IMG/VR virus record: IMGVR_UViG_3300030419_004608
Coordinates: 1 to 27,589 of that record
Length of the DNA stretch: 27,589 nucleotides
DNA from: a virus
Direction: 5' to 3' (one strand)
Below are positions 1 to 6,833 of the stretch, piece after piece. Within the stretch, counting starts at the first letter, position 1. Each line of letters opens with the position of its first letter. The position numbers and the translations under genes are program-made. The notes beneath the pieces are model-generated. The model was not told the DNA's origin and did no database searches. It worked only from the letters and a program-made list of their open reading frames with translations.

Positions 1-186
1 GAATTAGATAAACGTAATATAATAGATTTAAGAGTTTTGGAAAATGGTGTAGGTTGTGAAAGGTTCGCTGAATTAGTTGCTTTATATCTACAAGATATTG
101 TTGATAAAGAAACAGATGGTAGGGTTTCTATTCATAAAGTACAATGTTGGGAACACGAAGATAATATGGCGGAATATGTCCGATAG
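1..186 (+). CDS. queD: 6-carboxytetrahydropterin synthase (QueD), C-terminal part only
   Basis: Only the last 61 codons lie in the window; the start is off the left edge. QueD turns dihydroneopterin triphosphate into 6-carboxy-5,6,7,8-tetrahydropterin, the second step of preQ0 synthesis. The visible tail fits the PTPS/QueD fold: a helix with a 'GCERFAELVALYL' stretch, then a terminal strand 'VSIHKVQCWEHEDNMAEY', which matches the family pattern of a strand followed by E-x(n)-A-x-Y. The stop at 184-186 overlaps the queE start by 11 bases, so the two are translationally coupled. The neighbours (queE, queC, folE, a DpdA-like gene) support the call. The catalytic Cys/His residues lie in the missing part, so activity cannot be judged. 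Confidence 0.8.
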   Translation, partial: ELDKRNIIDLRVLENGVGCERFAELVALYLQDIVDKETDGRVSIHKVQCWEHEDNMAEYVR

Positions 187-922
187 AATTCTTCCTATAA
201 ATGAAATGTATACTTGTTTACAAGGTGAAGGTAAGTTAACAGGAATACCACATATATTAATTAGAGTATCTGGTTGTAGATTAAGATGTCAGTTTGCTAA
301 TTCTTTTTGTGATACACCATATAGTTCGTGGAGTCCAGAAAAAGGTAAGTATAGTTATGAAGATATTTATGAATTTTATAAGAAACATAAAAGTATTAAA
401 CACACTATGATTACAGGTGGTGGACCAACATTACATTCAGGTATGTTAATTGCTTTATGTGAATTAGTAAAAGAGTTTGATCATTATATAACAATAGAAA
501 CTGAAGGTAGTGAGTACGTTGAAACTAAAGGTGATTTAATTTCTCTTTCACCAAAGTTATCAAACTCAACACCAAGACCTGGAACTTGGATGCCGTATCT
601 TAATAGAGAAGTTACAGAAAGTGATAAAAAGAAACACGAGAAGTGGCGTTGTAATTATGATGCTATGAAAGCTTTAATAAAACATCATCCTGATTATCAA
701 CTTAAACCTGTTATTTCAAGTGAAGAAGATTTACAGGAAGTAAAAGAGTTACAAAAAATATTAGATGTACCAAATGATAGGGTATATTTAATGCCTGAAG
801 GATTAGAACCTAAACAATTAAATGAAAGACGAAGATGGTTGATGGACTTGTGTGTTCGTGAAGGTTATAATTTTACAGATAGATTACATATAATAGCTTA
901 TGGAGATATACGTGGAGTATGA
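176..922 (+). CDS. queE: 7-carboxy-7-deazaguanine synthase (QueE), radical SAM, atypical cluster motif
   Basis: This 248-aa protein should convert 6-carboxytetrahydropterin to 7-carboxy-7-deazaguanine with SAM and a 4Fe-4S cluster. The N-terminus 'INEMYTCLQGEGKLTG' is the classic QueE substrate-binding opening. The cluster cysteines are C34, C38 and C45, which is CX3CX6C rather than the usual CX3CX2C, followed by the expected 'CDTPYSSW'. The SAM-binding 'TGGEP' reads TGGGP at residues 80-84, so its glutamate is replaced by Gly83. The frame is open upstream to 77, but ATG 176 is chosen because it gives the normal QueE N-terminus and overlaps queD by only 11 bases. Context makes the family assignment secure; the motif changes look like a variant subfamily rather than decay, since the frame is intact. 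Confidence 0.9.
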   Translation: MSDRILPINEMYTCLQGEGKLTGIPHILIRVSGCRLRCQFANSFCDTPYSSWSPEKGKYSYEDIYEFYKKHKSIKHTMITGGGPTLHSGMLIALCELVKEFDHYITIETEGSEYVETKGDLISLSPKLSNSTPRPGTWMPYLNREVTESDKKKHEKWRCNYDAMKALIKHHPDYQLKPVISSEEDLQEVKELQKILDVPNDRVYLMPEGLEPKQLNERRRWLMDLCVREGYNFTDRLHIIAYGDIRGV

Positions 923-1133
923 TTGGATAGGTTGGATAGGAACTGTAATGATTATATTTGGTTACTATTTCAACGCTAAAAAAATAAAAAATTGTTTTAT
1001 AATTTGGGGATTAGGTAATGTTGCATTTTTAATATATGCTTATTTAATAGATGCACCACCTCAAATAGCAATAAGTGCATTCGTAATTGGTATGAATGTA
1101 TACGGTTACAGACAATGGAGTTTAGATGAATAA
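900..1133 (+). CDS. Small three-helix membrane protein in the preQ0 cluster
   Basis: A 77-aa protein with three hydrophobic segments at about residues 9-25, 31-49 and 53-70, ending in 'NVYGYRQW'. The size and three-helix layout, with a Pro-Gln at the start of the third helix, recall half-transporters of the SemiSWEET/PnuC type, but I cannot assign a family with certainty. The start overlaps queE by 23 bases, and the 3' end overlaps queC by 8 bases, so it is embedded in the operon. A role in moving a base, nucleoside or vitamin linked to deazaguanine synthesis is plausible but is pure inference. An in-frame GTG at 912 is an alternative start; no strong Shine-Dalgarno decides between them. Confidence 0.65.
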   Translation: MEIYVEYDWIGWIGTVMIIFGYYFNAKKIKNCFIIWGLGNVAFLIYAYLIDAPPQIAISAFVIGMNVYGYRQWSLDE

Positions 1134-1851
1134 AGAAGCAGTATTAAGTATTAGTGGTGGATTAGATTCTACTTCGTTGTTAATTCATTTATTAGATAAA
1201 AGTTATGATAAGATACATGCTATTAGTTTTTATTATGGTCAAAAAAATGAATTAGAATTAAAAAGATTAGAGTTAAATTTGAAATATTTAAAATCTTATA
1301 AATTTGATATAAATCATACGTATATGAATTTATCAAGCTTTATGAGTAAGTTTAATTCTTCTTTGACAAGTAAAAGTATTTATGTACCTACTGGTAAAAC
1401 AGATGAAGATAAAATGAAATCAAACTTTGTACCAAATAGAAACGCTATTTTTTCAAGTTTGATTTATGGTTATGCAGTATCATTAGTAAAAGAAAAAGAT
1501 GTTTATGTAGATATAGGATTAGGTGTACACGATGGTTCACATACAATTCCACCAGATTGTACTCGTATATTTTTTGAAAAATTAGAAAGTGCATTTAAAG
1601 AAGGTAATATTGAGTCAGATAAAATAAATTATTATTTACCATATGTTGATGGTTATAAACATTTGATTGTTAAAGATGCGATTAAATGTTGTGATAATTT
1701 AGAATTAGATTCAGAAACAATATTTAGAAATACTTTATCGTGTTATCATCCTAATAGTACAGGAATATCTTGTGGTAAATGTGGAGCTTGTAACGATAGA
1801 GTATTAGCATTTAAAACATTAAAAGTAAAGGATTCAATAAAATATGAGTAA
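1126..1851 (+). CDS. queC: 7-cyano-7-deazaguanine (preQ0) synthase (QueC)
   Basis: This 241-aa protein is the ATP-dependent enzyme that converts 7-carboxy-7-deazaguanine and ammonia to preQ0. The PP-loop signature SGGLDST is at residues 10-16, and the family motif 'FVPNRNAIF' is in the middle. A zinc site near the C-terminus is complete: C206, C216, C219 and C222. Length is normal for stand-alone QueC, and there is no fused amidotransferase (Gat) domain like that reported in phages that make dG+. The start overlaps the small membrane gene and the stop overlaps folE by 8 bases, so the block is one operon. With no queF or Gat-QueC visible, preQ0 itself is the most likely end product here. Confidence 0.93.
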   Translation: MNKEAVLSISGGLDSTSLLIHLLDKSYDKIHAISFYYGQKNELELKRLELNLKYLKSYKFDINHTYMNLSSFMSKFNSSLTSKSIYVPTGKTDEDKMKSNFVPNRNAIFSSLIYGYAVSLVKEKDVYVDIGLGVHDGSHTIPPDCTRIFFEKLESAFKEGNIESDKINYYLPYVDGYKHLIVKDAIKCCDNLELDSETIFRNTLSCYHPNSTGISCGKCGACNDRVLAFKTLKVKDSIKYE

Positions 1852-2473
1852 ATTAAAACATGCTAATGGTAATAATCCTTTAGATGAACAACAAAAATTA
1901 AATATGATTAAAGAAGCTTCTAAACATTATGGTCGTTATATGACAGCTCTTGGATTTGATTGGGAAAATGATCCTAATTCATCAGATACACCTATGAGAG
2001 TTGCTAAAGCTTTTGTTAATGATTTAGCAGATGGTGTTTATAATGGACCACCGAAGATTACAGCATTTGATAACGTTGATGGTTATGATGGTATAGTATT
2101 TCAAGGAAATATTAAATTACATTCTTTGTGTTCACATCATCACTTACCGTTTATAGGTAACGCTCACGTAGCATATCTTCCAACACCTGAAGGTAAAGTT
2201 ATTGGACTTAGTAAACTAAATCGTATAGTTGAGTTTTATGCTAGAAGACCTCAAGTGCAAGAAAATTTAACAATGCAGATTCACGACCATATAAATAAAG
2301 AATGTAGTAAAAATATTGGTGTTGCAGTAATGATTGAAGCTAATCATATGTGTGCTTGTGTTCGTGGTGTTAAACACGATGCTACTATGAAAACTGCTAA
2401 GTTAAGTAATACGTTTAAAAGTGTAGATAGAGTTAGAGATGAATTTTATAATTTTATAAGGGATTTAAAATGA
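1844..2473 (+). CDS. folE: GTP cyclohydrolase I (FolE)
   Basis: A 209-aa enzyme that opens GTP to dihydroneopterin triphosphate, the first step toward preQ0 as well as folate. The zinc ligands are visible as C96 and H99 in 'LCSHHHLPF', plus C170 in '[10 protein letters not shown]', which keeps the Cys-x3-Arg-Gly spacing of the family. The central '[22 protein letters not shown]' type segment is the highly conserved allosteric/active-site helix of type IA enzymes. It is full length and intact. It lies between queC and a phosphoribosyltransferase, with a 4-base overlap to the latter. In this setting it feeds deazaguanine synthesis rather than folate, because no other folate gene is present. Confidence 0.95.
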   Translation: MSKLKHANGNNPLDEQQKLNMIKEASKHYGRYMTALGFDWENDPNSSDTPMRVAKAFVNDLADGVYNGPPKITAFDNVDGYDGIVFQGNIKLHSLCSHHHLPFIGNAHVAYLPTPEGKVIGLSKLNRIVEFYARRPQVQENLTMQIHDHINKECSKNIGVAVMIEANHMCACVRGVKHDATMKTAKLSNTFKSVDRVRDEFYNFIRDLK

Positions 2474-2874
2474 AAGAATTTGTAAGTTGGCAAGTAGTTG
2501 ATGAGTGTGTAACTGAAATTGCATTTCACCTTAAAGATACAGGTAAAGATTTTGTAGGTGTGTTTGGAATACCAAGAGGTGGTGTGATATTAGCTGTTAT
2601 GTTAAGTCATAAGTTAGACATACCATATATAACAGAATTTTGGAGAGTTGGTGATGGTGATATTGTAGTAATTGATGACATAGCAGATACAGGTAAAACA
2701 CTTCAATGGTATAAAGAACAACCTGAAACTAAAGATGCACATTATGTTACAATTCATGAACACGAACAAAGTATAGTTAAACCTGATTATTCAGTTTTAT
2801 ATAAACAAGATAAATGGATTGTTTATCCTTGGGAAGTAGAAGAGTCAGAAGAAGTACAGGATTATTTAAGATGA
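2470..2874 (+). CDS. Phosphoribosyltransferase, Gpt/Hpt-like
   Basis: A 134-aa type I phosphoribosyltransferase. The PRPP-binding signature with two acidic residues is at residues 66-77 ([12 protein letters not shown]), a 'GIPRGG' loop is at 33-38, and the C-terminal 'WIVYPWE' resembles the purine-base enzymes of the XGPRT/Gpt group. The family joins a purine base to PRPP to give a nucleotide. It is translationally coupled to folE upstream (4-base overlap) and to the DpdA-like gene downstream (ATGA overlap). Because DpdA-type exchange would release guanine, a guanine salvage role next to it makes sense (inference). It could equally serve general purine salvage; base specificity cannot be read from the sequence. 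Confidence 0.85.
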   Translation: MKEFVSWQVVDECVTEIAFHLKDTGKDFVGVFGIPRGGVILAVMLSHKLDIPYITEFWRVGDGDIVVIDDIADTGKTLQWYKEQPETKDAHYVTIHEHEQSIVKPDYSVLYKQDKWIVYPWEVEESEEVQDYLR

Positions 2875-4055
2875 GTAAGTTTATATATTTTCCTTCGTTT
2901 TCAGCGGGAGCGATGGGTAATTCATTAGAAAAAAATGTCAAATTAAAGAATGGTCTATCTATTAGATTTTATAGTGAAGAATTTCCAGAGAGGTTTAGAC
3001 ATAAAGAAATATTAATAACAGCAGGTCATCATTATAAAGATGAAAATTATAAAGATGATTTAGGATTAACAGATAAAAATCTTGTAATGGGAGATTCAGG
3101 TGGTTATCAGATTGCGTCAGGTGCTATCAAATGGGATATGTCTATTCGAGAAAGAATTTTTAAGTGGTTAGAACATAACTCTGATATTGCGATGAATTTA
3201 GATATACCACCTAAAATAAAATATGAAGGTATGTATGAAGAATGTTTAAAGATTAGTAAAGATAACTTTAAATATTTTACAGATAATCAATCAGGTAATA
3301 CTGATTTCTTAAATGTTGTACAAGGTACAAATGAGTTTGAATATATAAATTGGTATAATGAAGTTAAAGATTTTCCTTTTCAAGGATGGGCTGTAGGTGG
3401 TGGAGGTAGAAGTGTATATGCTTTTATGTCAGGTGTAATGTCGTTATTGAATGGTAAAGAACATTTAAAAAATACAAATAAGTATTTTCATATTTTAGGT
3501 ATATCTAAGATTTCAGATTTTTTAATGTTAAATCAATTACAAAAATCTTTAAATGAAGTAGGATCTAATATAGTTGTTACAACTGATAGTTCTTCACCAG
3601 ATAGAGCAGTTGTTTTTGGTTCATACTATTTGAATTATAATTTTAAGAAAGCGACTTTTCAATCAATTAATGTACCTAAGTATGACGAGACTTTCAAGGA
3701 TCAAACATTTAAATATTTACCAGTATCTACTGAATTTGATAAGGAATATTTAAGAGAGGCGTTAACGTGGGATGATACTATAGAATGGAAAGGTCAATGT
3801 ACTATGGCTATAAGACTACATAATTTTATGCTTTTTAAAGAAGCTATTGAGAAAGCTGAATATTATGTTAATAGTCATGATTACATCTTAAAACAGATTT
3901 TATCTACTGATATGTATGAACTTTTAATGTCTTTAGATAAAATGGTTAAAAGTGATGATCCAAGAAAAGTATTTGAACAATATACACCATTATATAAGAA
4001 ATTAAGTAATACTAAAACAGAACCTAAAGTTAACACTAATCATAAATTTTTTTAA
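2871..4055 (+). CDS. dpdA: DpdA-like DNA 7-deazaguanine transglycosylase (TGT fold)
   Basis: A 394-aa member of the tRNA-guanine transglycosylase superfamily. TGT landmarks appear in order: 'MGDSGGYQ' with Asp75 (equivalent to the general acid Asp in DSGGFQ), 'NVVQGTN' (GIVQGG), 'GWAVGGG' (GLAIGG), 'HILGIS', and 'TTDSSSPDRA' with Asp239 at the position of the nucleophile. The C-terminal 'RLHNFMLF' mirrors the IHN helix, but the CXCXXC...H zinc site of tRNA-acting enzymes is absent and there is no PUA domain. This fits phage DpdA proteins, which swap guanine in DNA for preQ0. ATG 2871 is chosen because it gives an ATGA overlap with the previous gene; an in-frame ATG at 2814 lies deep inside that gene. 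It is the likely last step of the cluster. Confidence 0.85.
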   Translation: MSKFIYFPSFSAGAMGNSLEKNVKLKNGLSIRFYSEEFPERFRHKEILITAGHHYKDENYKDDLGLTDKNLVMGDSGGYQIASGAIKWDMSIRERIFKWLEHNSDIAMNLDIPPKIKYEGMYEECLKISKDNFKYFTDNQSGNTDFLNVVQGTNEFEYINWYNEVKDFPFQGWAVGGGGRSVYAFMSGVMSLLNGKEHLKNTNKYFHILGISKISDFLMLNQLQKSLNEVGSNIVVTTDSSSPDRAVVFGSYYLNYNFKKATFQSINVPKYDETFKDQTFKYLPVSTEFDKEYLREALTWDDTIEWKGQCTMAIRLHNFMLFKEAIEKAEYYVNSHDYILKQILSTDMYELLMSLDKMVKSDDPRKVFEQYTPLYKKLSNTKTEPKVNTNHKFF

Positions 4056-4064
4056 GGAAATAAA

Positions 4065-4883
4065 ATGAAACTAACACCAGAACAATTACAAGATAAATGG
4101 GATGAAGTAATTGAAATAATTAATGATACGTTTGAAGGTGAACGTAGAGATAACATTTTAAAAATGTATGAGTATTTTAAAGATAGAATGATGTTTGCAC
4201 CCGCAAGTGGAATAGTGTATTATCATAACGCATTTCCAGGTGGTTATCTATGTCATATATTAAACGTTACACGATTCGCTTTAAAGATATATAGATTATA
4301 TGAAGAGTTAGAATTACATACTTCAGAATATGATGAAGAAGCAATTGTATTCTGTGCACTACATCACGATTTAGGTAAAGTAGGTAATTTAGAGTATGAT
4401 TATTATATACCTAATGAATCAGAATGGCATAGAATAAATCAGGGTAAGATGTATGACTACGATAAGAGATTACATTATATGACTGTTACGGACAGAGCTG
4501 TTTGGTTATTAAATCAGTTTGATATTAAGATGAACGAAGTAGAATATCTTGCTTTAAGATTAACAGATGGTATGTATGAAAAAGCAAATAAAGATTATTA
4601 TATGGGTTATGGAGAATCAAAAAACTTGAAAACTAATTTACCTTATTTACTACATACAGCAGATATGTTAGCTACAAGATGGGAAAAAGAACAATATATG
4701 TTTAGTAAAGATTCTGATATAAATTATTCAGAAGTTTTAAATCCTGAATTAAAAGAAGAACGAGAACAACAGGAAGAAGAATCTGTAAATAATATTAAAG
4801 AAGCAATAACAAAAAATGAAACACCTGACATTTTATCAAAGAAATCTAAAGATTTGTTTGATGAACTATTTGGAGATAAATAA
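4065..4883 (+). CDS. HD-domain metal-dependent phosphohydrolase
   Basis: A 272-aa protein with a clear HD domain: His64 in 'GGYLCHILN', the HD pair H101-D102 in 'ALHHDLGK', and the closing Asp in 'LLHTADMLAT' near residue 199. HD enzymes hydrolyse phosphoester bonds in nucleotides or RNA. The 'GG-x3-H' opening before the HD pair is reminiscent of the YhaM-type exoribonuclease group, but substrate cannot be deduced. The C-terminal 50 residues are Glu/Lys-rich and probably disordered. A good Shine-Dalgarno (AAGGAA) precedes the ATG. It sits between the modification genes and the late sigma gene, so a role in nucleotide or RNA turnover during infection is likely. Confidence 0.8.
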   Translation: MKLTPEQLQDKWDEVIEIINDTFEGERRDNILKMYEYFKDRMMFAPASGIVYYHNAFPGGYLCHILNVTRFALKIYRLYEELELHTSEYDEEAIVFCALHHDLGKVGNLEYDYYIPNESEWHRINQGKMYDYDKRLHYMTVTDRAVWLLNQFDIKMNEVEYLALRLTDGMYEKANKDYYMGYGESKNLKTNLPYLLHTADMLATRWEKEQYMFSKDSDINYSEVLNPELKEEREQQEEESVNNIKEAITKNETPDILSKKSKDLFDELFGDK

Positions 4884-5134
4884 TGATATTAGAAATAGTA
4901 TTAGGATTACTTATTCTTACAGAGGGATATGTAATTTGGAATTTAACAAGAAAAACAGAATTATTAGAAACTTGGGTAGAAGATTTTACCCAAACAATAG
5001 AAACAGTTCAGAATGATTTAAAAGATATAGATTCTACAGGTCATTTTGAATCCGATGATGAAGTCGGAGCAGTTTTTAATCAGATAAAAGAAACAGTAAA
5101 ACAATTAGAAAGTTATAAAGGAGAAGAAGAATAA
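4883..5134 (+). CDS. Small membrane-anchored coiled-coil protein
   Basis: An 83-aa protein with one N-terminal hydrophobic helix (about residues 2-20) followed by an acidic coiled coil. The segment 'FESDDEVGAVFNQIKETV' resembles a small conserved protein I associate with this genomic position in marine T4-like phages, but no function is known to me. It overlaps the HD gene by one base and the sigma gene by one base, with GGAG ahead of its ATG. A single transmembrane anchor with a cytoplasmic helical tail suggests a scaffolding role at the membrane (inference). Confidence 0.7.
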   Translation: MILEIVLGLLILTEGYVIWNLTRKTELLETWVEDFTQTIETVQNDLKDIDSTGHFESDDEVGAVFNQIKETVKQLESYKGEEE

Positions 5135-5895
5135 TGAGTACTAGTACAACATCAGGTTCAGTTAAACCCAAATCAATGATGAAGAAAAAAAGAAAAAAGA
5201 AAAGTAAAATGTATTTTGGTACTCCTGTACAAGAAGCTATAATACGATATAATAACGCTTCTAATCCTGTAATAAAAAATAGAATTTATAGAGAACATAT
5301 TGCGGCTGCGTTTGAAAAAATGGCTGAAAATTTAATTCATACTTTTAAGTTTTATTACTTTGATTATCCACTTGAAGAAGTGAAACATGAAGTAGTTTCT
5401 TTTATGGTAATGCAAATGCCTAAATATAAAGCTGATAAAGGTAGAGCTTTTTCTTATTTTTCTGTAGTTGGAAAGAACTGGTTAATACTAAATAATAATA
5501 ACAATTATAAAAAAATGAAAATACACGATAACTTAGATATATTAGATTACAAAAGAAATTTAGTTTCTGAAAATACTGTTAGTGAAGTTGATGAATTTAA
5601 TGTAGAGTTTGTAAATCAAATGTTAGATTATTGGGAAAATAATATTACAAATATATTTCGTAGACAAAAAGATATATTAGTTGCAGATGCGGTGTTAGAA
5701 TTATTTAGACGTAGAAAAAATATAGAAAATTTTAATAAGAAAGCTTTATATATTATGATTCGTGAAATGACTGGTTCTAATACTCAACATATTACAAGAG
5801 TTATAAATCAAATGAAAAATTATTATTATAGTATGATGAGTGAGTTCTCAGTTACGGGAATGATAGATACTTCTAATACGGGTAGTATATTTTAA
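5134..5895 (+). CDS. 55: Late-transcription sigma factor, T4 gp55-like
   Basis: A 253-aa sigma-family protein, called as the phage late sigma. The N-terminus is Lys-rich and basic. The core contains a sigma region 2-like stretch 'MPKYKADKGRAFSYFSVVGKNWLI' region (given here by its key residues: KGRAFSYF), which matches the pattern K-x-R-A-F-x-Y-F-x-x-x-x-K-N seen in gp55 proteins of marine T4-like phages. A C-terminal helical part (MIREMTGSNTQHITRVI) could be a degenerate region 4 or clamp contact. In T4, gp55 directs RNA polymerase to TATAAATA late promoters; NATAAATA motifs do occur at 6349-6411 and 21096. It is the last gene before the tRNA and terminator. Confidence 0.8.
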   Translation: MSTSTTSGSVKPKSMMKKKRKKKSKMYFGTPVQEAIIRYNNASNPVIKNRIYREHIAAAFEKMAENLIHTFKFYYFDYPLEEVKHEVVSFMVMQMPKYKADKGRAFSYFSVVGKNWLILNNNNNYKKMKIHDNLDILDYKRNLVSENTVSEVDEFNVEFVNQMLDYWENNITNIFRRQKDILVADAVLELFRRRKNIENFNKKALYIMIREMTGSNTQHITRVINQMKNYYYSMMSEFSVTGMIDTSNTGSIF

Positions 5896-5908
5896 TGGTC
5901 ATAGGGCC

Positions 5909-5981
5909 GGGGCTGTAGCTCAGTTGGGAGAGCGCCTCCCTTGCACGGAGGATGTCGCAAGTTCGAGTCTTGTCAGCTCCA
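5909..5981 (+). tRNA. tRNA-Ala (anticodon UGC)
   Basis: A complete 73-nt cloverleaf. The acceptor GGGGCTG (5909-5915) pairs with CAGCTCC (5974-5980) with one G-U. The D stem is GCTC/GAGC (5918-5921/5930-5933), and the anticodon stem is CCTCC/GGAGG (5935-5939/5947-5951) around loop CTTGCAC with TGC at 5942-5944. The T stem GCAAG/CTTGT encloses TTCGAGT. The discriminator is A5981, and CCA is not encoded (the DNA reads ACA). It is far richer in G+C than its surroundings. It is probably processed from the upstream operon transcript. Confidence 0.95.
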
Positions 5982-5986
5982 CAATA

Positions 5987-6015
5987 AAAAAGGGGAACTA
6001 TATGTTCCCCTTTTT
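5987..6015. terminator. Strong bidirectional intrinsic terminator
   Basis: A perfect 12-bp inverted repeat: AAAAAGGGGAAC (5987-5998), loop TATAT, GTTCCCCTTTTT (6004-6015). With a T run on the plus side and an A run (T run on the minus strand) at the other end, it can stop the queD-to-tRNA operon from the left and the minus-strand 73-aa gene from the right. It lies exactly between these convergent units. Confidence 0.93.
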
Positions 6016-6023
6016 ATGTGCTC

Positions 6024-6040
6024 GATAGTGTAGGACTATC
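6024..6040. other. Small perfect hairpin beside the terminator
   Basis: GATAGT (6024-6029), loop GTAGG, ACTATC (6035-6040). It lies between the minus-strand gene's stop and the main terminator, so it would fold in the 3' end of that mRNA. It may help protect the transcript or may be chance; six base pairs is weak. Confidence 0.4.
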
Positions 6041-6054
6041 AAACTATTTCGTAC

Positions 6055-6276
6055 CTACTTACGAAATAAACCCACCAACACCAACAATGCGACGAGTCCA
6101 GCGAAACCAGATTCGCCGAAACTGTTTATGATTGATGTCAGGTTACCTATAACGTTGACGCCAAAGATACCAGTTCCAAAGATTACTTCAGAAACAGCAC
6201 CTATAGCAACAAAGGACATCATTAGATGAGCTAAGTCATCAATGTATCCTTTGACCATTGTTATGATTTCCTTCAT
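6055..6276 (-). CDS. Lone minus-strand 73-aa membrane protein
   Basis: The only minus-strand gene in the window. The 73-aa product has two hydrophobic helices, about residues 18-44 and 53-71, rich in Gly, Ala and Val, with a final 'FRK'. A close match GGGAGA (minus strand, 6287-6282) sits 5 bases before the ATG. The gene is visibly richer in G+C and in C-ending codons than its neighbours. Two exact TATAAATA late motifs read toward it (6379-6372 and 6411-6404), and it has its own terminator. These features suggest strong late expression. Two short helices would fit a holin or a small virion or membrane component. I recall similar unassigned proteins in marine T4-like phages but know no function. 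Confidence 0.8.
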   Translation of the reverse strand: MKEIITMVKGYIDDLAHLMMSFVAIGAVSEVIFGTGIFGVNVIGNLTSIINSFGESGFAGLVALLVLVGLFRK

Positions 6277-6303
6277 GGTTATCTCCCGTTAGTTAGAAAC
6301 AAA

Positions 6304-6329
6304 AGGGTAATTAGTTAACTAAAAACCCT
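6304..6329. other. Palindromic stem in the 5' leader of the minus-strand gene
   Basis: A perfect 12-bp palindrome TTAGTTAACTAA (6311-6322) is nested inside AGGGT (6304-6308) and ACCCT (6325-6329). It lies between the minus-strand late motifs and the gene's ribosome site, so it would form a stem in the 5' leader of that mRNA. It could stabilise the message, or bind a dimeric protein as DNA. Confidence 0.45.
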
Positions 6330-6348
6330 CAATAATAACTATATGGTC

Positions 6349-6356
6349 AATAAATA
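6349..6356 (+). promoter_or_regulatory. Putative late promoter (AATAAATA), rightward
   Basis: AATAAATA matches the NATAAATA form of T4-type late promoters. It is 82 bases upstream of the first gene of the tail block (6438) in a gene-free stretch. The same ten bases AATAAATAAT recur at 21096. No start site data; this is a motif call. Confidence 0.5.
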
Positions 6357-6371
6357 ATAAATTTTGATATA

Positions 6372-6379
6372 TATTTATA
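6372..6379 (-). promoter_or_regulatory. Putative late promoter (TATAAATA), leftward
   Basis: The plus strand reads TATTTATA, so the minus strand has an exact T4 late motif TATAAATA facing the 73-aa minus-strand gene, 95 bases before its ATG. The region is very A+T-rich, which raises the chance rate. Confidence 0.5.
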
Positions 6380-6403
6380 TATTAGAGTTTTTAGGTTATA
6401 TAA

Positions 6404-6411
6404 TATTTATA
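6404..6411 (-). promoter_or_regulatory. Second putative late promoter (TATAAATA), leftward
   Basis: A second exact TATAAATA on the minus strand, 32 bases upstream of the first and in the same direction. Either or both could drive the minus-strand gene. Same caution about A+T content. Confidence 0.4.
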
Positions 6412-6437
6412 TATGAAGAAAAATACCAAGGTTAAAT

Positions 6438-6833
6438 ATGAGTATAGATTACGAAATCTTTGAAGGTAAATCACTATCATCCCTTTTTAAAGATATTTAT
6501 GATAACACAAAATATAATAGAAAACAGCTTGATGTTCTAACAAGAGAACTTGTTCAATTCATCAAAGACGGTGATACTGCTGTTCAAATGGTTCCAATGA
6601 TAAAAGAGTATCTTGAAATTAATGTTAAGAATGATGACCAACTTGTTAAAATGGCTGGTATTGTTCAAAGACTTATTTCAGCGGAAGGTAAAGCTGGTTC
6701 TGAAGATGAATATGGTTTATCAGAAGAAGAAAAAACACAACTACTTTCTGGTATAGAAACTACTATAAAAGATATACAAATAGAATCAGATAAGATACAC
6801 GAAAAGATAGAATCATCAAAAAAGGCAAATTAA
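6438..6833 (+). CDS. Conserved T4-like phage helical protein, first gene of the tail block
   Basis: A 131-aa acidic, all-helical protein beginning 'MSIDYEIFEGKSLSSLFKDIYDNTKYNRKQ'-like (key features: F-E-G-K-x-L-S-x-x-F-K-D-I-Y-x-N). I recognise this pattern, with a middle 'VPMIKEYLEINVKNDDQLVKMA', from marine T4-like phages, where it sits next to the gp5-like gene; its function is unknown to me. It follows the late-promoter region and abuts the spike gene with no gap. A role in baseplate hub assembly, perhaps as chaperone or structural subunit, is inferred only from position. Confidence 0.7.
   Translation: MSIDYEIFEGKSLSSLFKDIYDNTKYNRKQLDVLTRELVQFIKDGDTAVQMVPMIKEYLEINVKNDDQLVKMAGIVQRLISAEGKAGSEDEYGLSEEEKTQLLSGIETTIKDIQIESDKIHEKIESSKKAN

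Noticed and set aside
4816-5016. Frame bridging the HD gene and the small membrane gene
   Set aside because: It overlaps two well-spaced genes with their own ribosome sites and has no family resemblance.
5909-5981. tRNA gene as a phage attachment site
   Set aside because: There is no integrase, no repeated tRNA end and no lysogeny gene in the window; the gene is complete and fits a lytic phage.
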